Source: Filimonas sp. (lineage in GTDB: Bacteria > Bacteroidota > Bacteroidia > Chitinophagales > Chitinophagaceae). From it: 64,000 bases of DNA. Position 1 is the first letter of the stretch; each line of letters begins with the position of its first letter. The notes under the pieces are model-generated. The model worked only from the letters and a program-made list of their open reading frames with translations. It was not told where the DNA came from and did not search any database. Shown in pieces: positions 21,865 to 29,809 of this stretch. Made by a program: the position numbers and the translations under genes. The stretch spans positions 698,369 to 762,368 of the forward strand of contig JAFKHH010000012.1 of NCBI GenBank assembly GCA_017306865.1. Direction: 5' to 3'.

Positions 21865-22300
21865 GGCGGAAGGTGAGTGGTGAGTTGTCAGTTGTGAGGG
21901 GCGTGAATCGTGAAACGTGAATCGGGTGAGCTCCCTGTTTTAGTCTTTCCGGGAAACGTGCGGCCTCGGAAAAGCTGTCCCAACAGTATTGTTGGGACTG
22001 TTTGAGCCAGGAGTAGCTTACGTACTCATACTGTCAGCGGCGAGTTCAATGGATTTCGGTGGGCAAGGCAATTTTTAGACTGCTTTTCTGCAGCCTTGAT
22101 CTTTTTGGTTACTTTTTGTATCAAGACAAAAAGTAACACCGTCGGTAGACAAATGAAAGCTTACAATTGAATAAGTAAATAAATTTTACTAGGATATCAA
22201 TGATATAAAATAATCGGGATAACCGGTAACCAACAGCCCGCTCACATCATACATCTAACATCGTACATTATTTGTACTTTGTACCTCGTACTTTTGTTCT
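21865..22300. repeat. 436-bp gap with REP-like elements and the kinase promoter
   Basis: No gene is visible. 21873-21898 is a GTGAGTGGTGAGTTGTCAGT repeat, related to 56101-56126 in the opposite orientation. 21901-21928 is a CGTGAATCGTGAAACGTGAA repeat. 21925-22160 is a longer unit with a stem GTCCCAACA/TGTTGGGAC (21977-21998) and a perfect 12-bp stem GTTACTTTTTGT/ACAAAAAGTAAC (22108-22137). 22243-22296 is the second GTAC repeat, which carries the predicted -7 box of the kinase. Confidence 0.7.
22289..22296 (+). promoter_or_regulatory. -7 box 4 nt before the kinase start
   Basis: TACTTTTG matches TAnnTTTG fully and ends 4 nt before the ATG at 22301, so transcription would begin at or next to the start codon. 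It lies inside the GTAC repeat. A possible -33 TTTG lies at 22271-22274, with a short 14-bp spacer. Confidence 0.45.
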
Positions 22301-23284
22301 ATGCGTTTACTCTTCAGGAAACATAAGCTTAGCGTCATAACCACGGTGTATTGGTTCCTGCTTATGTATATTATAACGGCGCTCATCTTTTGGTTCGTTT
22401 CGCTGGAAAAGCAAAATGAGCAAACGTTTATTTATCGCGTAGAACAGTTAAAAAAAGATGAGCCGGGTTACTATGAAAAAGTCTCCTCGATAGACGATGC
22501 ACGCAAGCGAAAACATGCGCAGTATATTGGTGAAGGAAGTATCTTCTTCCTTGTCATATTGCTCGGTGCCGTATTTGTCTATCGTGCTACCCGCAGGCAA
22601 ATATTACTGTCCCATCAGCAACAAAATTTTATGATGGCTGTTACGCATGAGCTAAAAACGCCCATCTCTGTTATAAAGCTGAACATTGAAACTGTACAGA
22701 AAAGAAAACTGGATGAGGCGCAACAGCAAAAGCTACTTGCCAGCTCCTTGCTGGAAACCAGCCGCCTGAATACCCTTTGCAATAACATACTCTTGTCGTC
22801 CCAATTGGAAGCAAGAATGTATAATGCAAATAAACAGGAGCTTGATTTAAGCGGCCTTGTAGGCAAGTCAATGGAAGAGTTCATAGAACGCTATCCGCAG
22901 CGTAACTTTGTCAGGGAAATACAACAAGACATTGTTATAAACGGAGAAGACCTCTTATTACAACTATTGATCAGTAACCTTGTTGAGAATGCCGTGAAGT
23001 ACACACCTAAAGAAAGGCCTGTTACGGTGAGGTTAGCAGCAGGGGAGAAGGATAAAATAGTATTAAGTGTGGAAGACTTTGGGCCGGGCATTCCGGCGGA
23101 TGAAAAAAAGAATATTTTTAAGAAATTCTATCGGATAGGCAACGAATCCACCCGCTCCGCAAAAGGGACCGGGTTGGGGCTATACCTCTGCAAGAAAATA
23201 GCGCTGGCGCACAAAGGTTCGATAGAAGTATATGATAACAAGCCGCAAGGAAGTATTTTTACAGTAACCCTTCAATCGGTTTAA
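22301..23284 (+). CDS. sensor histidine kinase
   Basis: This 327-residue two-pass membrane kinase has helices at about 12-35 and 72-95. The sensor loop between them is only about 40 residues. The HisKA dimerisation helix has the phospho-acceptor His in VTHELKTPI (about 115), and the HATPase domain shows the N box NLVENAVKYTP, G1 VEDFGPGIP, the F box and G2 GTGLGLYLCK. The response regulator gene begins 3 nt downstream, so they form one system. The signal is unknown, and I see no target gene nearby. The start may be leaderless. Confidence 0.95.
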   Translation: MRLLFRKHKLSVITTVYWFLLMYIITALIFWFVSLEKQNEQTFIYRVEQLKKDEPGYYEKVSSIDDARKRKHAQYIGEGSIFFLVILLGAVFVYRATRRQILLSHQQQNFMMAVTHELKTPISVIKLNIETVQKRKLDEAQQQKLLASSLLETSRLNTLCNNILLSSQLEARMYNANKQELDLSGLVGKSMEEFIERYPQRNFVREIQQDIVINGEDLLLQLLISNLVENAVKYTPKERPVTVRLAAGEKDKIVLSVEDFGPGIPADEKKNIFKKFYRIGNESTRSAKGTGLGLYLCKKIALAHKGSIEVYDNKPQGSIFTVTLQSV

Positions 23285-23287
23285 ACT

Positions 23288-23995
23288 ATGGCAACAGAGA
23301 ATAAAGGCAATATATTATTAGTAGAGGATGAAGAAAATCTCCATGAGACACTAAAGCTGAACCTGGAGATAGAAGGTTATTCCATCACCTCTGCATTTAC
23401 CGGTACAGAAGCATTAAAAGCTGTACAGAATGAATATTTCGATCTCGTGATCATGGACATCATGCTGCCGGAGTTAGATGGAATTAGTGTTACAGAAAGC
23501 ATACGCGTACATCACCTGGAGATGCCCATATTGATCCTCAGCGCAAAAGGCTCAAGTGCAGATAGAGTGTTAGGCTTAAAGAAAGGCGCAGATGATTACC
23601 TGGCTAAGCCGTTCAATCTCGAAGAACTGTTGTTGCGCGTTGAAAAATTAATTCAGAAAAACAAGAAGCTACAGGATAAAGAAAGCATTGGCGACGTGTA
23701 CGAGTTTGGCGGTAATAAAATAGACTTCAAAGCACAGGAAGCAACTACGTGGGAAGATAAAACAGTACAACTAAGCAAAAAAGAAGCGATGCTCTTAAAG
23801 TTGCTGATAGAAAATAAAGATGAGGTAGTACCCCGCGAAAAAATATTACAGGTTGTTTGGGGATACAACGTCTATCCGACTACACGTACCATCGATAATT
23901 TTATTTTAAGCTTTAGAAAATATTTTGAAAAAGACAGTCGTAATCCATCGCATTTTCATTCCGTGCGTGGAGTAGGGTATAAGTATAGTGATTAA
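23288..23995 (+). CDS. OmpR-family response regulator
   Basis: The 235-residue protein has a receiver domain (about 9-122) with the acidic pair VEDEE, the phospho-acceptor Asp in LVIMDIMLP, and the Lys in DYLAKPF. The C-terminal winged helix (about 138-234) has LSKKEAMLLKLLIENKDE and TRTIDNFILSFRKYFE, ending FHSVRGVGYKYSD. It is translationally close to the kinase gene. Regulatory targets cannot be read from the window. Confidence 0.96.
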   Translation: MATENKGNILLVEDEENLHETLKLNLEIEGYSITSAFTGTEALKAVQNEYFDLVIMDIMLPELDGISVTESIRVHHLEMPILILSAKGSSADRVLGLKKGADDYLAKPFNLEELLLRVEKLIQKNKKLQDKESIGDVYEFGGNKIDFKAQEATTWEDKTVQLSKKEAMLLKLLIENKDEVVPREKILQVVWGYNVYPTTRTIDNFILSFRKYFEKDSRNPSHFHSVRGVGYKYSD

Positions 23996-24000
23996 AATGA

Positions 24001-24100
24001 ATTTTGATTCACCGCAGAGCAGGGGAGGACGGAGAGTTGCGCAGAGATTGTCTCTGTATTCTTTGCGGACTTTGCGACACTTGTGCGTCTTTGCGTGAAG
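24001..24100. repeat. CCGCAGAG/TTTGCG inverted repeat between convergent genes
   Basis: CACCGCAGAGCAGGGGAGGA on the left and TTTGCGGACTTTGCGACACT on the right can pair in part. This lies between the convergent response regulator and batD and may end both transcripts. Related copies lie near 2496, 6602, 18565 and 33926. Confidence 0.6.
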
Positions 24101-24102
24101 AG

Positions 24103-25884
24103 TCAGGCGATTAATTGCGCTATCGCATTCTTTAATTCCTCCATCATATTTTCCCTGTCTTGCGTAACAGGAGAGTAAATACCCAGGTTGCATTCGGTCA
24201 GCAACCTGTTGCTCACTTTTGCAAGTGCAGGATTCGTATTATTAAGCTTATTCAATAAAATAGTTGTATCAGAAACATTAGGCAGTACCAGGTGTTCCTG
24301 CATGGCTTGCGTCAGCACCTCCTTAGCCTTTGTATAGAACAATTTATCATCTTCTATATTGGATAAGATGTCCAATGCTGCGTGAAAGTCGAACTTAGTT
24401 AACAACAAAGGTTCCTCTTCTGCAACAGGCAAGGATGTGTTAGCGGGAACAGGAATCGGCTCACTGCTTTTTTGTTGTTTCTTCTTATCTCTCTTGTTGC
24501 CTATAAGTACAATTGTAATTACCGCGAGTGCTATCGCCGGGACGATCCATATATACTTGCGCGTTGTAAAATCTTTAGTTACAATAGTAGAATCCCTTTT
24601 TAATACACTACTTAGTGCCTTCGTTACTTCCAATTGAATGCTCTTGGAATGGATTGTTTCATACACTCCTTTTTGCGCATTAAAAAATGAAAACGCCACC
24701 GGGGGAATTTCAATCTTTCCTTCCTTGTGTGCAATAATAGGAACAAGAAAAGTCTTCCTGCCCGCCACAGGGAAAGCTGCTTTATTTATATCATCATCAT
24801 TAGACGCTTCAAAATGCTCTATCTCTCCCGGCCATTGTACAGGCGGCATCAGTAAGTCCTGTATGTTTCCCTCCCCGCTTATCGTAATCAGGATCGTATC
24901 ATTTTCACCTGCAGGTATCTTCGCCTCCCTGGCATGTACATCAATTGTAAAACGGCCGATAGAGCCGGTAAAGGTTGACGGTTTTCCCTTTTCCGGCAAA
25001 GGATTTACGTGTATGCTGACAGGTGAGTTTCTAAGCGTGAGGGAATACGCGTGTTGCTGGTTTCCTGCCATGTTGAAAGTAGCTTCAGTCTCTACTTCCG
25101 CAAAATCCAAAGCCATATTACCCGCCTGTAAAGGCACCAGTTGCACCTTTCTCAATAGAAAGACCTTATACAATTTACCATGAATTTCTTCCCTGTCTGT
25201 CACCAGTTCATCAGGCGTCATTTCTATTACACTGCAACCGGAAAACGTTGGTTGTTTTGTTGTATATGATTTACTGTCTATGGCCGAGTACAACTTGTAT
25301 GTTACCAATACAGGCTCGCCAACATAGCAAGACTGTTTGCTTGTGGTGATACGCACAAACATGTTATCCTTTATTTTTTGTGCGGGACTTTCATTTTTAC
25401 CTAAAGTTGGTAACTGGCTGGAGCCTTCTCCCAAGCCCATGTCCCCGCCAAATAAAGACTGCAATTGTGGCTGGGTCGGTTGCTTGCCTGCCAATGGGTT
25501 CTTCTCGTTCAGTACGGTTATCTTTTCCGGGTAGGATTGCATTCGCCTGCCTTGTACAGTAATACTTGCTGCGGGTACAGTTAGTGTACCTGTCTGTGTC
25601 GGTGCCAGGGTGTATATGTAAGAGGCGCGTGTTTCCATCACACCGTTAATAACAGACTTTGCATTCGATATAGCAGGACCTTCCACTACCTTCCAGCCGG
25701 TAAAAGCAGGTGGTTCGAAATTGTAGATGTTATCGCCATTAAGTACCGTGTACGTAGCCTGTATCACCTCGTCCTTGTATATTTTTTTACCAGACACCGT
25801 TAGGGAAAAAGAAGCCTGTGCCATTGCTGCCGAAAGCACCAAAAGCAAAGACAAGACGGAAAGTATCTGCCGGTAAAAACGCAT
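24103..25884 (-). CDS. batD: BatD-like membrane protein
   Basis: I place the start at 25884 (MRFYRQILSVLSLLLVLSAA, a signal peptide). Longer in-frame sequence upstream translates repeat DNA and is rejected. The 593-residue product opens with SFSLTVSGKKIYKDEVIQATYTV and carries several beta modules typical of BatD/oxygen-tolerance proteins. A membrane helix lies at about 450-470 (YIWIVPAIALAVITIVLIG), followed by a cytoplasmic helical tail. BatD normally acts with BatA/B and MoxR, none of which is in the window. A perfect -7 box (TATATTTG) lies 5 nt before the ATG. Confidence 0.88.
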   Translation of the reverse strand: MRFYRQILSVLSLLLVLSAAMAQASFSLTVSGKKIYKDEVIQATYTVLNGDNIYNFEPPAFTGWKVVEGPAISNAKSVINGVMETRASYIYTLAPTQTGTLTVPAASITVQGRRMQSYPEKITVLNEKNPLAGKQPTQPQLQSLFGGDMGLGEGSSQLPTLGKNESPAQKIKDNMFVRITTSKQSCYVGEPVLVTYKLYSAIDSKSYTTKQPTFSGCSVIEMTPDELVTDREEIHGKLYKVFLLRKVQLVPLQAGNMALDFAEVETEATFNMAGNQQHAYSLTLRNSPVSIHVNPLPEKGKPSTFTGSIGRFTIDVHAREAKIPAGENDTILITISGEGNIQDLLMPPVQWPGEIEHFEASNDDDINKAAFPVAGRKTFLVPIIAHKEGKIEIPPVAFSFFNAQKGVYETIHSKSIQLEVTKALSSVLKRDSTIVTKDFTTRKYIWIVPAIALAVITIVLIGNKRDKKKQQKSSEPIPVPANTSLPVAEEEPLLLTKFDFHAALDILSNIEDDKLFYTKAKEVLTQAMQEHLVLPNVSDTTILLNKLNNTNPALAKVSNRLLTECNLGIYSPVTQDRENMMEELKNAIAQLIA

Positions 25885-25889
25885 TCTTA

Positions 25890-25897
25890 CAAATATA
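25890..25897 (-). promoter_or_regulatory. -7 box 5 nt before batD
   Basis: The minus strand reads TATATTTG, a full match to TAnnTTTG, then 5 nt, then the ATG. The geometry predicts a leaderless or nearly leaderless mRNA. Confidence 0.5.
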
Positions 25898-25924
25898 AAC
25901 AACGGAAAGCGCTGGTTGGTTAAA

Positions 25925-26066
25925 GAAACGTGAATCGTGAGACATGAAACGTCAATCGGCAGACATGAATCGTCAATCGGGAATGGGAACCTGGATATAC
26001 ACAGGAGTTTCGAAATCTTAATAGTATTCACGATTCACGACTCCCGATTGACGACCAACGTCCGTG
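25925..26066. repeat. inverted CGTGAATCGTGA repeats upstream of batD
   Basis: Words ACGTGAATCGTGAGACATGA and CGTCAATCGG at 25925-25985 face TTCACGATTCACGACT and CCCGATTGACGACC at 26027-26060 in inverted orientation. The block lies between divergent genes, so it is not a terminator. It produces the false N-terminal extension of batD. Confidence 0.7.
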
Positions 26067-26127
26067 GAATACTTACCCACCACCCTAAGCCTTATACACA
26101 CCTATAGCAGCTACATAGAAGTTTTAG

Positions 26128-26135
26128 TAAGTTTG
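26128..26135 (+). promoter_or_regulatory. -7 box before the arginase-family gene
   Basis: TAAGTTTG matches TAnnTTTG fully and ends 18 nt before the ATG at 26154. Confidence 0.4.
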
Positions 26136-26153
26136 CGCCAAACGATCCATTGA

Positions 26154-27290
26154 ATGTCTTCTATTGAAACTATCATCGATTTTCTTGAGCCGGTAAATAC
26201 ACATGAACTTTCTGACGATGAGGGATATCGTGATACGCAACTGGGAAAACACATAGGCGTATATGAGGATCATTTTCCGGATATTACTGATGCGGATATT
26301 GTTTTGGTAGGATGTGCCGAAGCCCGTGGTGCTGCCGGTGGGCTGGGCTCTTCGCCTGCGCCAAACGCTGTCAGGAAAGTCTTCTATGCCCTGTATCACT
26401 GGCACAAAGACGTAAACCTGGTAGATGTTGGCAACGTAAAGGCTGGTGCATCGCTTGCGGATAGTTATGCTGCTATGCGTACGGTTGTTTCAGAGCTTGT
26501 ATCTCATGGGAAAAAAGTTGTCATATTAGGGGGCTCTCACGATCTCACCAGGGCGCAGTACGATGTATATGCTGCTGACGAGAAGATCATTGAAATGGCG
26601 TGTGTAGATGCACGCATAGACATGGACTTTGATAGCGTAATACCCGAAGAGAAATTTTTATTAGACCTGCTTACAAGTGAACCTAACTATGTAAGACATT
26701 ATAACCACATCGCCTTCCAGAGTTATATGGTACATCCGCACATGCTGGAAACAATAGACCGTTTGCGGTTTGATTGTTTTCGTGTGGGAAGAGTGAAGGA
26801 ACAAATAGACGAAATGGAACCGGTAATACGTAATGCAAACCTGTTCAGCTTTGACATCAGCGCTATTCAATATAGCCATGCCCCAGCCAACCATCTTACG
26901 CCAAACGGGCTAAATGGCGAGGAAGCATGCACGCTGATGCAGTATGCTGGTATGAGCCCGAATGTAAGCACCATTGGCATATATGGTTATATCCCCAATC
27001 GCGACGCCTATGAGCTTACTGCCAAGCAAATAAGCCACATGCTGTGGTACCTGATGGATGGTGTATATAAAGGAAAGCAGGAAGCAGCCCTGGATAATAC
27101 AGATGAATTCAACGAGTTTAAATTGGTGTTTGCGGAAATAGAATCTACTTTTCTGCAAAGCAAACGTACAGGACGCTGGTGGATGCAATTGCCTGAAGGT
27201 AAATACATTGCCTGCAGCCACCGTGACTATGTTATTGCCTCCAGCAACGATATACCGGAAAGATGGCTTCGTGCTGTTGAACGTTTATAA
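26154..27290 (+). CDS. arginase/formimidoylglutamase-family protein with altered metal site
   Basis: The 378-residue protein has the ureohydrolase fold, but its metal-binding set is incomplete. GGSHDLT keeps the first His. The DAHxD motif reads DARID (His replaced by Arg), and the SFDxDxxD motif reads SFDISAIQ (second Asp replaced by Ser). Two of the six usual Mn ligands are therefore changed, and normal hydrolase activity is doubtful. Similar roughly 380-residue proteins are common in Bacteroidota and are usually labelled formimidoylglutamase. No histidine-degradation genes are nearby. It ends at a terminator and stands alone. Confidence 0.88.
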   Translation: MSSIETIIDFLEPVNTHELSDDEGYRDTQLGKHIGVYEDHFPDITDADIVLVGCAEARGAAGGLGSSPAPNAVRKVFYALYHWHKDVNLVDVGNVKAGASLADSYAAMRTVVSELVSHGKKVVILGGSHDLTRAQYDVYAADEKIIEMACVDARIDMDFDSVIPEEKFLLDLLTSEPNYVRHYNHIAFQSYMVHPHMLETIDRLRFDCFRVGRVKEQIDEMEPVIRNANLFSFDISAIQYSHAPANHLTPNGLNGEEACTLMQYAGMSPNVSTIGIYGYIPNRDAYELTAKQISHMLWYLMDGVYKGKQEAALDNTDEFNEFKLVFAEIESTFLQSKRTGRWWMQLPEGKYIACSHRDYVIASSNDIPERWLRAVERL

Positions 27291-27308
27291 CCAGGTTTCT
27301 TATACAGG

Positions 27309-27338
27309 AAAAAGGGAGGCAGAAATGCCTCCTTTTTT
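27309..27338 (+). terminator. terminator after the arginase-family gene
   Basis: AAAGGGAGGCA pairs with TGCCTCCTTTT around GAAA and is followed by a T run. Confidence 0.85.
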
Positions 27339-27479
27339 ATTTCCTGCAAAAATGTTTTCTTTGCTTACCAATTGCTAGCATACCCTGGTCTCTTTTACTA
27401 GTACGATCCAATTAAATGACTATTACGATAAGCACTTTGTTCATTTAATAAATATGTATTAACCATTAAAAAAGGATCT

Positions 27480-28163
27480 ATGAAAAAAATGACCGCAGAG
27501 TTCATCGGAACATTTGCACTTGTATTGTTTGGCTGTGGCAGCGCTGTTTTTGCCGGCGCTCATATCGGCTGGCTCGGAGTAGCATTTGCCTTTGGCATCT
27601 CCGTTACCACCATGGCCTACGCCATCGGCAGCATTTCCGGTTGCCACCTCAATCCCGCTGTTACCCTCGGCCTATGTGCCGCAGGACGCTTCGAAGCCAA
27701 AAACGTTCTCGGCTACATTGTTGCACAAGTATTAGGCGCTATTGCCGCGGCCGGCGTTATATACGTTATAGCCAATGGCATAGAAGGCGGATACGCCATG
27801 CAGGAAAACAGCCTCGCCGTGAATGGCTACGCAGAGCTTTCGCCTAACCATTATTCCCTGGCAGCAGGGTTTATAGGGGAAGCCGTATTCACCTTCCTGT
27901 TCCTGATCGTGATTATTGGCGCTACATCTGCTAAAGCGCCTGCAGGCTTTGCAGGATTAGCTATCGGGTTAAGTTTATTTATCATTCACCTCGCACTCAT
28001 CCCAGTTACCAACACCTCTGTAAACCCTGCACGTAGCATCGGGCCGGCATTGTTTGTAGGCGGTAAAGCATTGTCACAATTGTGGCTGTTTATAGTAGCT
28101 CCTATTATCGGTGCTGTTATAGCAGGATTGGTATGGCGAAATGTATTTGAAGAAAAAGCATAG
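27480..28163 (+). CDS. aqpZ: aquaporin Z-like water channel
   Basis: This 227-residue inner-membrane channel has six helices and two half-helices carrying NPA motifs (HLNPAVTLG and [14 protein letters not shown]). The Arg after the second NPA and the His in [11 protein letters not shown] fit the narrow selectivity filter of water channels (AqpZ) and not glycerol facilitators. The start is supported by the AAAAAAGGAT sequence just upstream. It stands alone; REP-type DNA begins right after the stop. Confidence 0.94.
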   Translation: MKKMTAEFIGTFALVLFGCGSAVFAGAHIGWLGVAFAFGISVTTMAYAIGSISGCHLNPAVTLGLCAAGRFEAKNVLGYIVAQVLGAIAAAGVIYVIANGIEGGYAMQENSLAVNGYAELSPNHYSLAAGFIGEAVFTFLFLIVIIGATSAKAPAGFAGLAIGLSLFIIHLALIPVTNTSVNPARSIGPALFVGGKALSQLWLFIVAPIIGAVIAGLVWRNVFEEKA

Positions 28164-28175
28164 TCATACAACTTC

Positions 28176-28348
28176 GACTGGCGCAGGCCTCCTGCCCATA
28201 AGTGTTCGAAGGAATAATAAAGTCCCGGAGGGACGCCAGATTGGTAGTGCTGTAATTACAAAACGTATAAGTACATAAACTGGCGCAGGCCTCCCGGCCT
28301 GTGCCTCTCTGTTACTAAACCTAACCCCATTGTCGGCACAAGAATAGT
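28176..28348. repeat. left REP cluster of the RAYT locus
   Basis: 28199-28248 holds TAAGTGTTCGAAGGAAT and the hairpin GTCCCGGAGGGAC, and its inverted copy is 28962-29010. 28282-28305 holds the hairpin GGCGCAGGCC-TCCC-GGCCTGTGCC, with an inverted copy at 28922-28943. A partial third unit (CTGGCGCAGGCCTCCTGCCC) lies at 28178-28198. Confidence 0.85.
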
Positions 28349-28897
28349 ATGAGTGCTAAGTATAAATTTTCCGATAAAGAAGCTGTTTATTTTGTTACTG
28401 CTACAACAATAGAATGGGTAGATATTTTTACCCGAAATGTCTATAAAGATATCCTGCTCGATAGCTTTCGGTATTGTCAAAGAAACCAGGGCTTACAAAT
28501 CTATAGCTGGGTTGTTATGATCAATCATTTTCATATGATCTGTTCATTTGTACACGATAATGATCCGGGGATGGTAATAAAAAACATCAAAAGTTTTACC
28601 GCGATGAAAATAATTGATGCAGTTATAAATAATCCCACAGAAAGCAGGCGAAAATGGCTGTTAGAGTTGTTTGAAAGAAATGGAAAGCGTAATAAAAGTA
28701 ACCTGAAGTATCAATTTTGGCAGCATGAGAATCATCCTGTTATTCTGGATACAAATACAATGTATGATCAACGGGTCGATTATATACATGAGAACCCTGT
28801 TCGCGCAGGGTTTGTGTCTGCGGCCGAGGAATGGTTATACAGTAGCGCTGTTGATTACGCGACTGGTAGAAATGGATTACTAAAGCTGGCGATATAA
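28349..28897 (+). mobile_element. REP-associated tyrosine transposase (RAYT)
   Basis: This 182-residue Y1 transposase of the IS200/IS605-related TnpA-REP group has the HUH motif in MINHFHMIC, the helix YIHENPVRAGFV with the likely nucleophile Tyr, and the RAYT C-terminus EEWLYSSAVDYATG. RAYTs process single-stranded REP hairpins with a flanking tetranucleotide. Here the gene sits inside two nested pairs of inverted REP hairpins (left 28199-28305, right 28922-29010), which are probably its substrates. It looks intact. As a domesticated element it is thought to spread REPs and not itself, but that is family knowledge and is not shown here. Confidence 0.93.
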
Positions 28898-28921
28898 TTT
28901 GGTAAGAGTAGTAATAAGTAA

Positions 28922-29010
28922 GCACAGGCCTGGAGGCCTGCGCTAGTAGCGATATAATTTAACTGCCAATCTGGCGTCCCTCTGGGACTTTTTAATCTTT
29001 CGAACACTTA
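28922..29010. repeat. right REP cluster of the RAYT locus
   Basis: 28922-28943 is GCACAGGCC-TGGA-GGCCTGCGC. 28962-29010 is the inverted copy of 28199-28248, with GTCCCTCTGGGAC as its hairpin. The outer copies match at most of their roughly 49 positions. Confidence 0.85.
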
Positions 29011-29044
29011 AGGCCTGTTGTCCAGTGCTTCTCTAGGAAATACG

Positions 29045-29112
29045 CCAGAGTGGACCACTTTTAAGAAACATATTTTGGGACTATGTATGCACTTAAAAAG
29101 TGGCCCACTCTT
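29045..29112. repeat. AGAGTGGACCAC inverted repeat
   Basis: AGAGTGGACCACTTTTAAG and CTTAAAAAGTGGCCCACTCT pair with one mismatch and one extra base around a roughly 28-nt loop. It is the second of three elements with a GTGGACCAC/GTGGGCCAC core in the window (also 6490-6565 and 33964-34010). Confidence 0.75.
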
Positions 29113-29187
29113 AACCTGGCAAATGGTAGCTTAGTTGTAACATAACCGAAAGAGGTGTATTTTTAAGATACCTAAACCATCCTTTGT

Positions 29188-29706
29188 ATGATACTGCTTT
29201 GGGCATTAGTAAACATCAGTCTCTTTCTTTTCTTTGTAGTCATCTGTTTTAAAGCAGTCAGACTTATCCGGATCAATTTAGGGAAAGCTGCAACCATTGT
29301 TTTTGTAATTGGTATGTTCTCTTTTATGAATCAGGATAGCAATAAGGAAACGACAACAAACGATGGGAAGATATGGAGCTTTGCATCAGCGAATGATAGT
29401 CTCTATAAAGGCACGATAAATTCACTGAGTACATCAATAGAAAATACAATGATTAATGAGCGTACGTTAATGCTCAATTATACACAGGATAAAGAAACAA
29501 AACGTTATATACCGTTGAGTGCCTCCATTAGTATGAGTGGTTTGATTAGCGGGTGTGAATGGACACCGGTTTCAGTGGCTGTTCATACTACTTCAGACGT
29601 ACACACGTTAACGTATTCTGTCAATGTTGTTGAAACATGGCGTTTGCTGAATTTTACATTATACAAGCAGTTCAGGGATTACAAAGGCCTGATCTATATA
29701 CCTTAA
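29188..29706 (+). CDS. unrecognised membrane-anchored protein
   Basis: I do not recognise this 172-residue protein. Residues 1-24 form a strongly hydrophobic helix, a basic stretch follows, and a second hydrophobic segment (about 32-50, KAATIVFVIGMFSFM) may be a second helix. The remaining 120 residues are soluble, rich in Ser and Thr, and predicted mostly beta. There is no Cys pair, repeat or catalytic motif that I can see. It stands alone between the RAYT locus and a terminator. Position next to a mobile element makes it a candidate accessory gene, but its base composition is not obviously different. Confidence 0.65.
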   Translation: MILLWALVNISLFLFFVVICFKAVRLIRINLGKAATIVFVIGMFSFMNQDSNKETTTNDGKIWSFASANDSLYKGTINSLSTSIENTMINERTLMLNYTQDKETKRYIPLSASISMSGLISGCEWTPVSVAVHTTSDVHTLTYSVNVVETWRLLNFTLYKQFRDYKGLIYIP

Positions 29707-29726
29707 TTCAAACAAGGGTAATAAAC

Positions 29727-29759
29727 AAAAAAGGATGCTGATCACTCAGCATCCTTTTT
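29727..29759 (+). terminator. terminator after the orphan membrane gene
   Basis: AAAAAGGATGCTGA pairs with TCAGCATCCTTTTT around TCAC. A-rich and T-rich ends on the two sides allow it to work in both directions, so it may also end the convergent M13 peptidase transcript. Confidence 0.85.
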
Positions 29760-29809
29760 CTATAATAGTCAAATAACAATTTAACCATACATCAATATAG
29801 CAGTTTATC

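Noticed and set aside
25885..26031. 49-codon N-terminal extension of batD
   Set aside because: It translates CGTGAATCGTGA-type repeat DNA, precedes a perfect signal peptide start at 25884, and the -7 box lies inside it.
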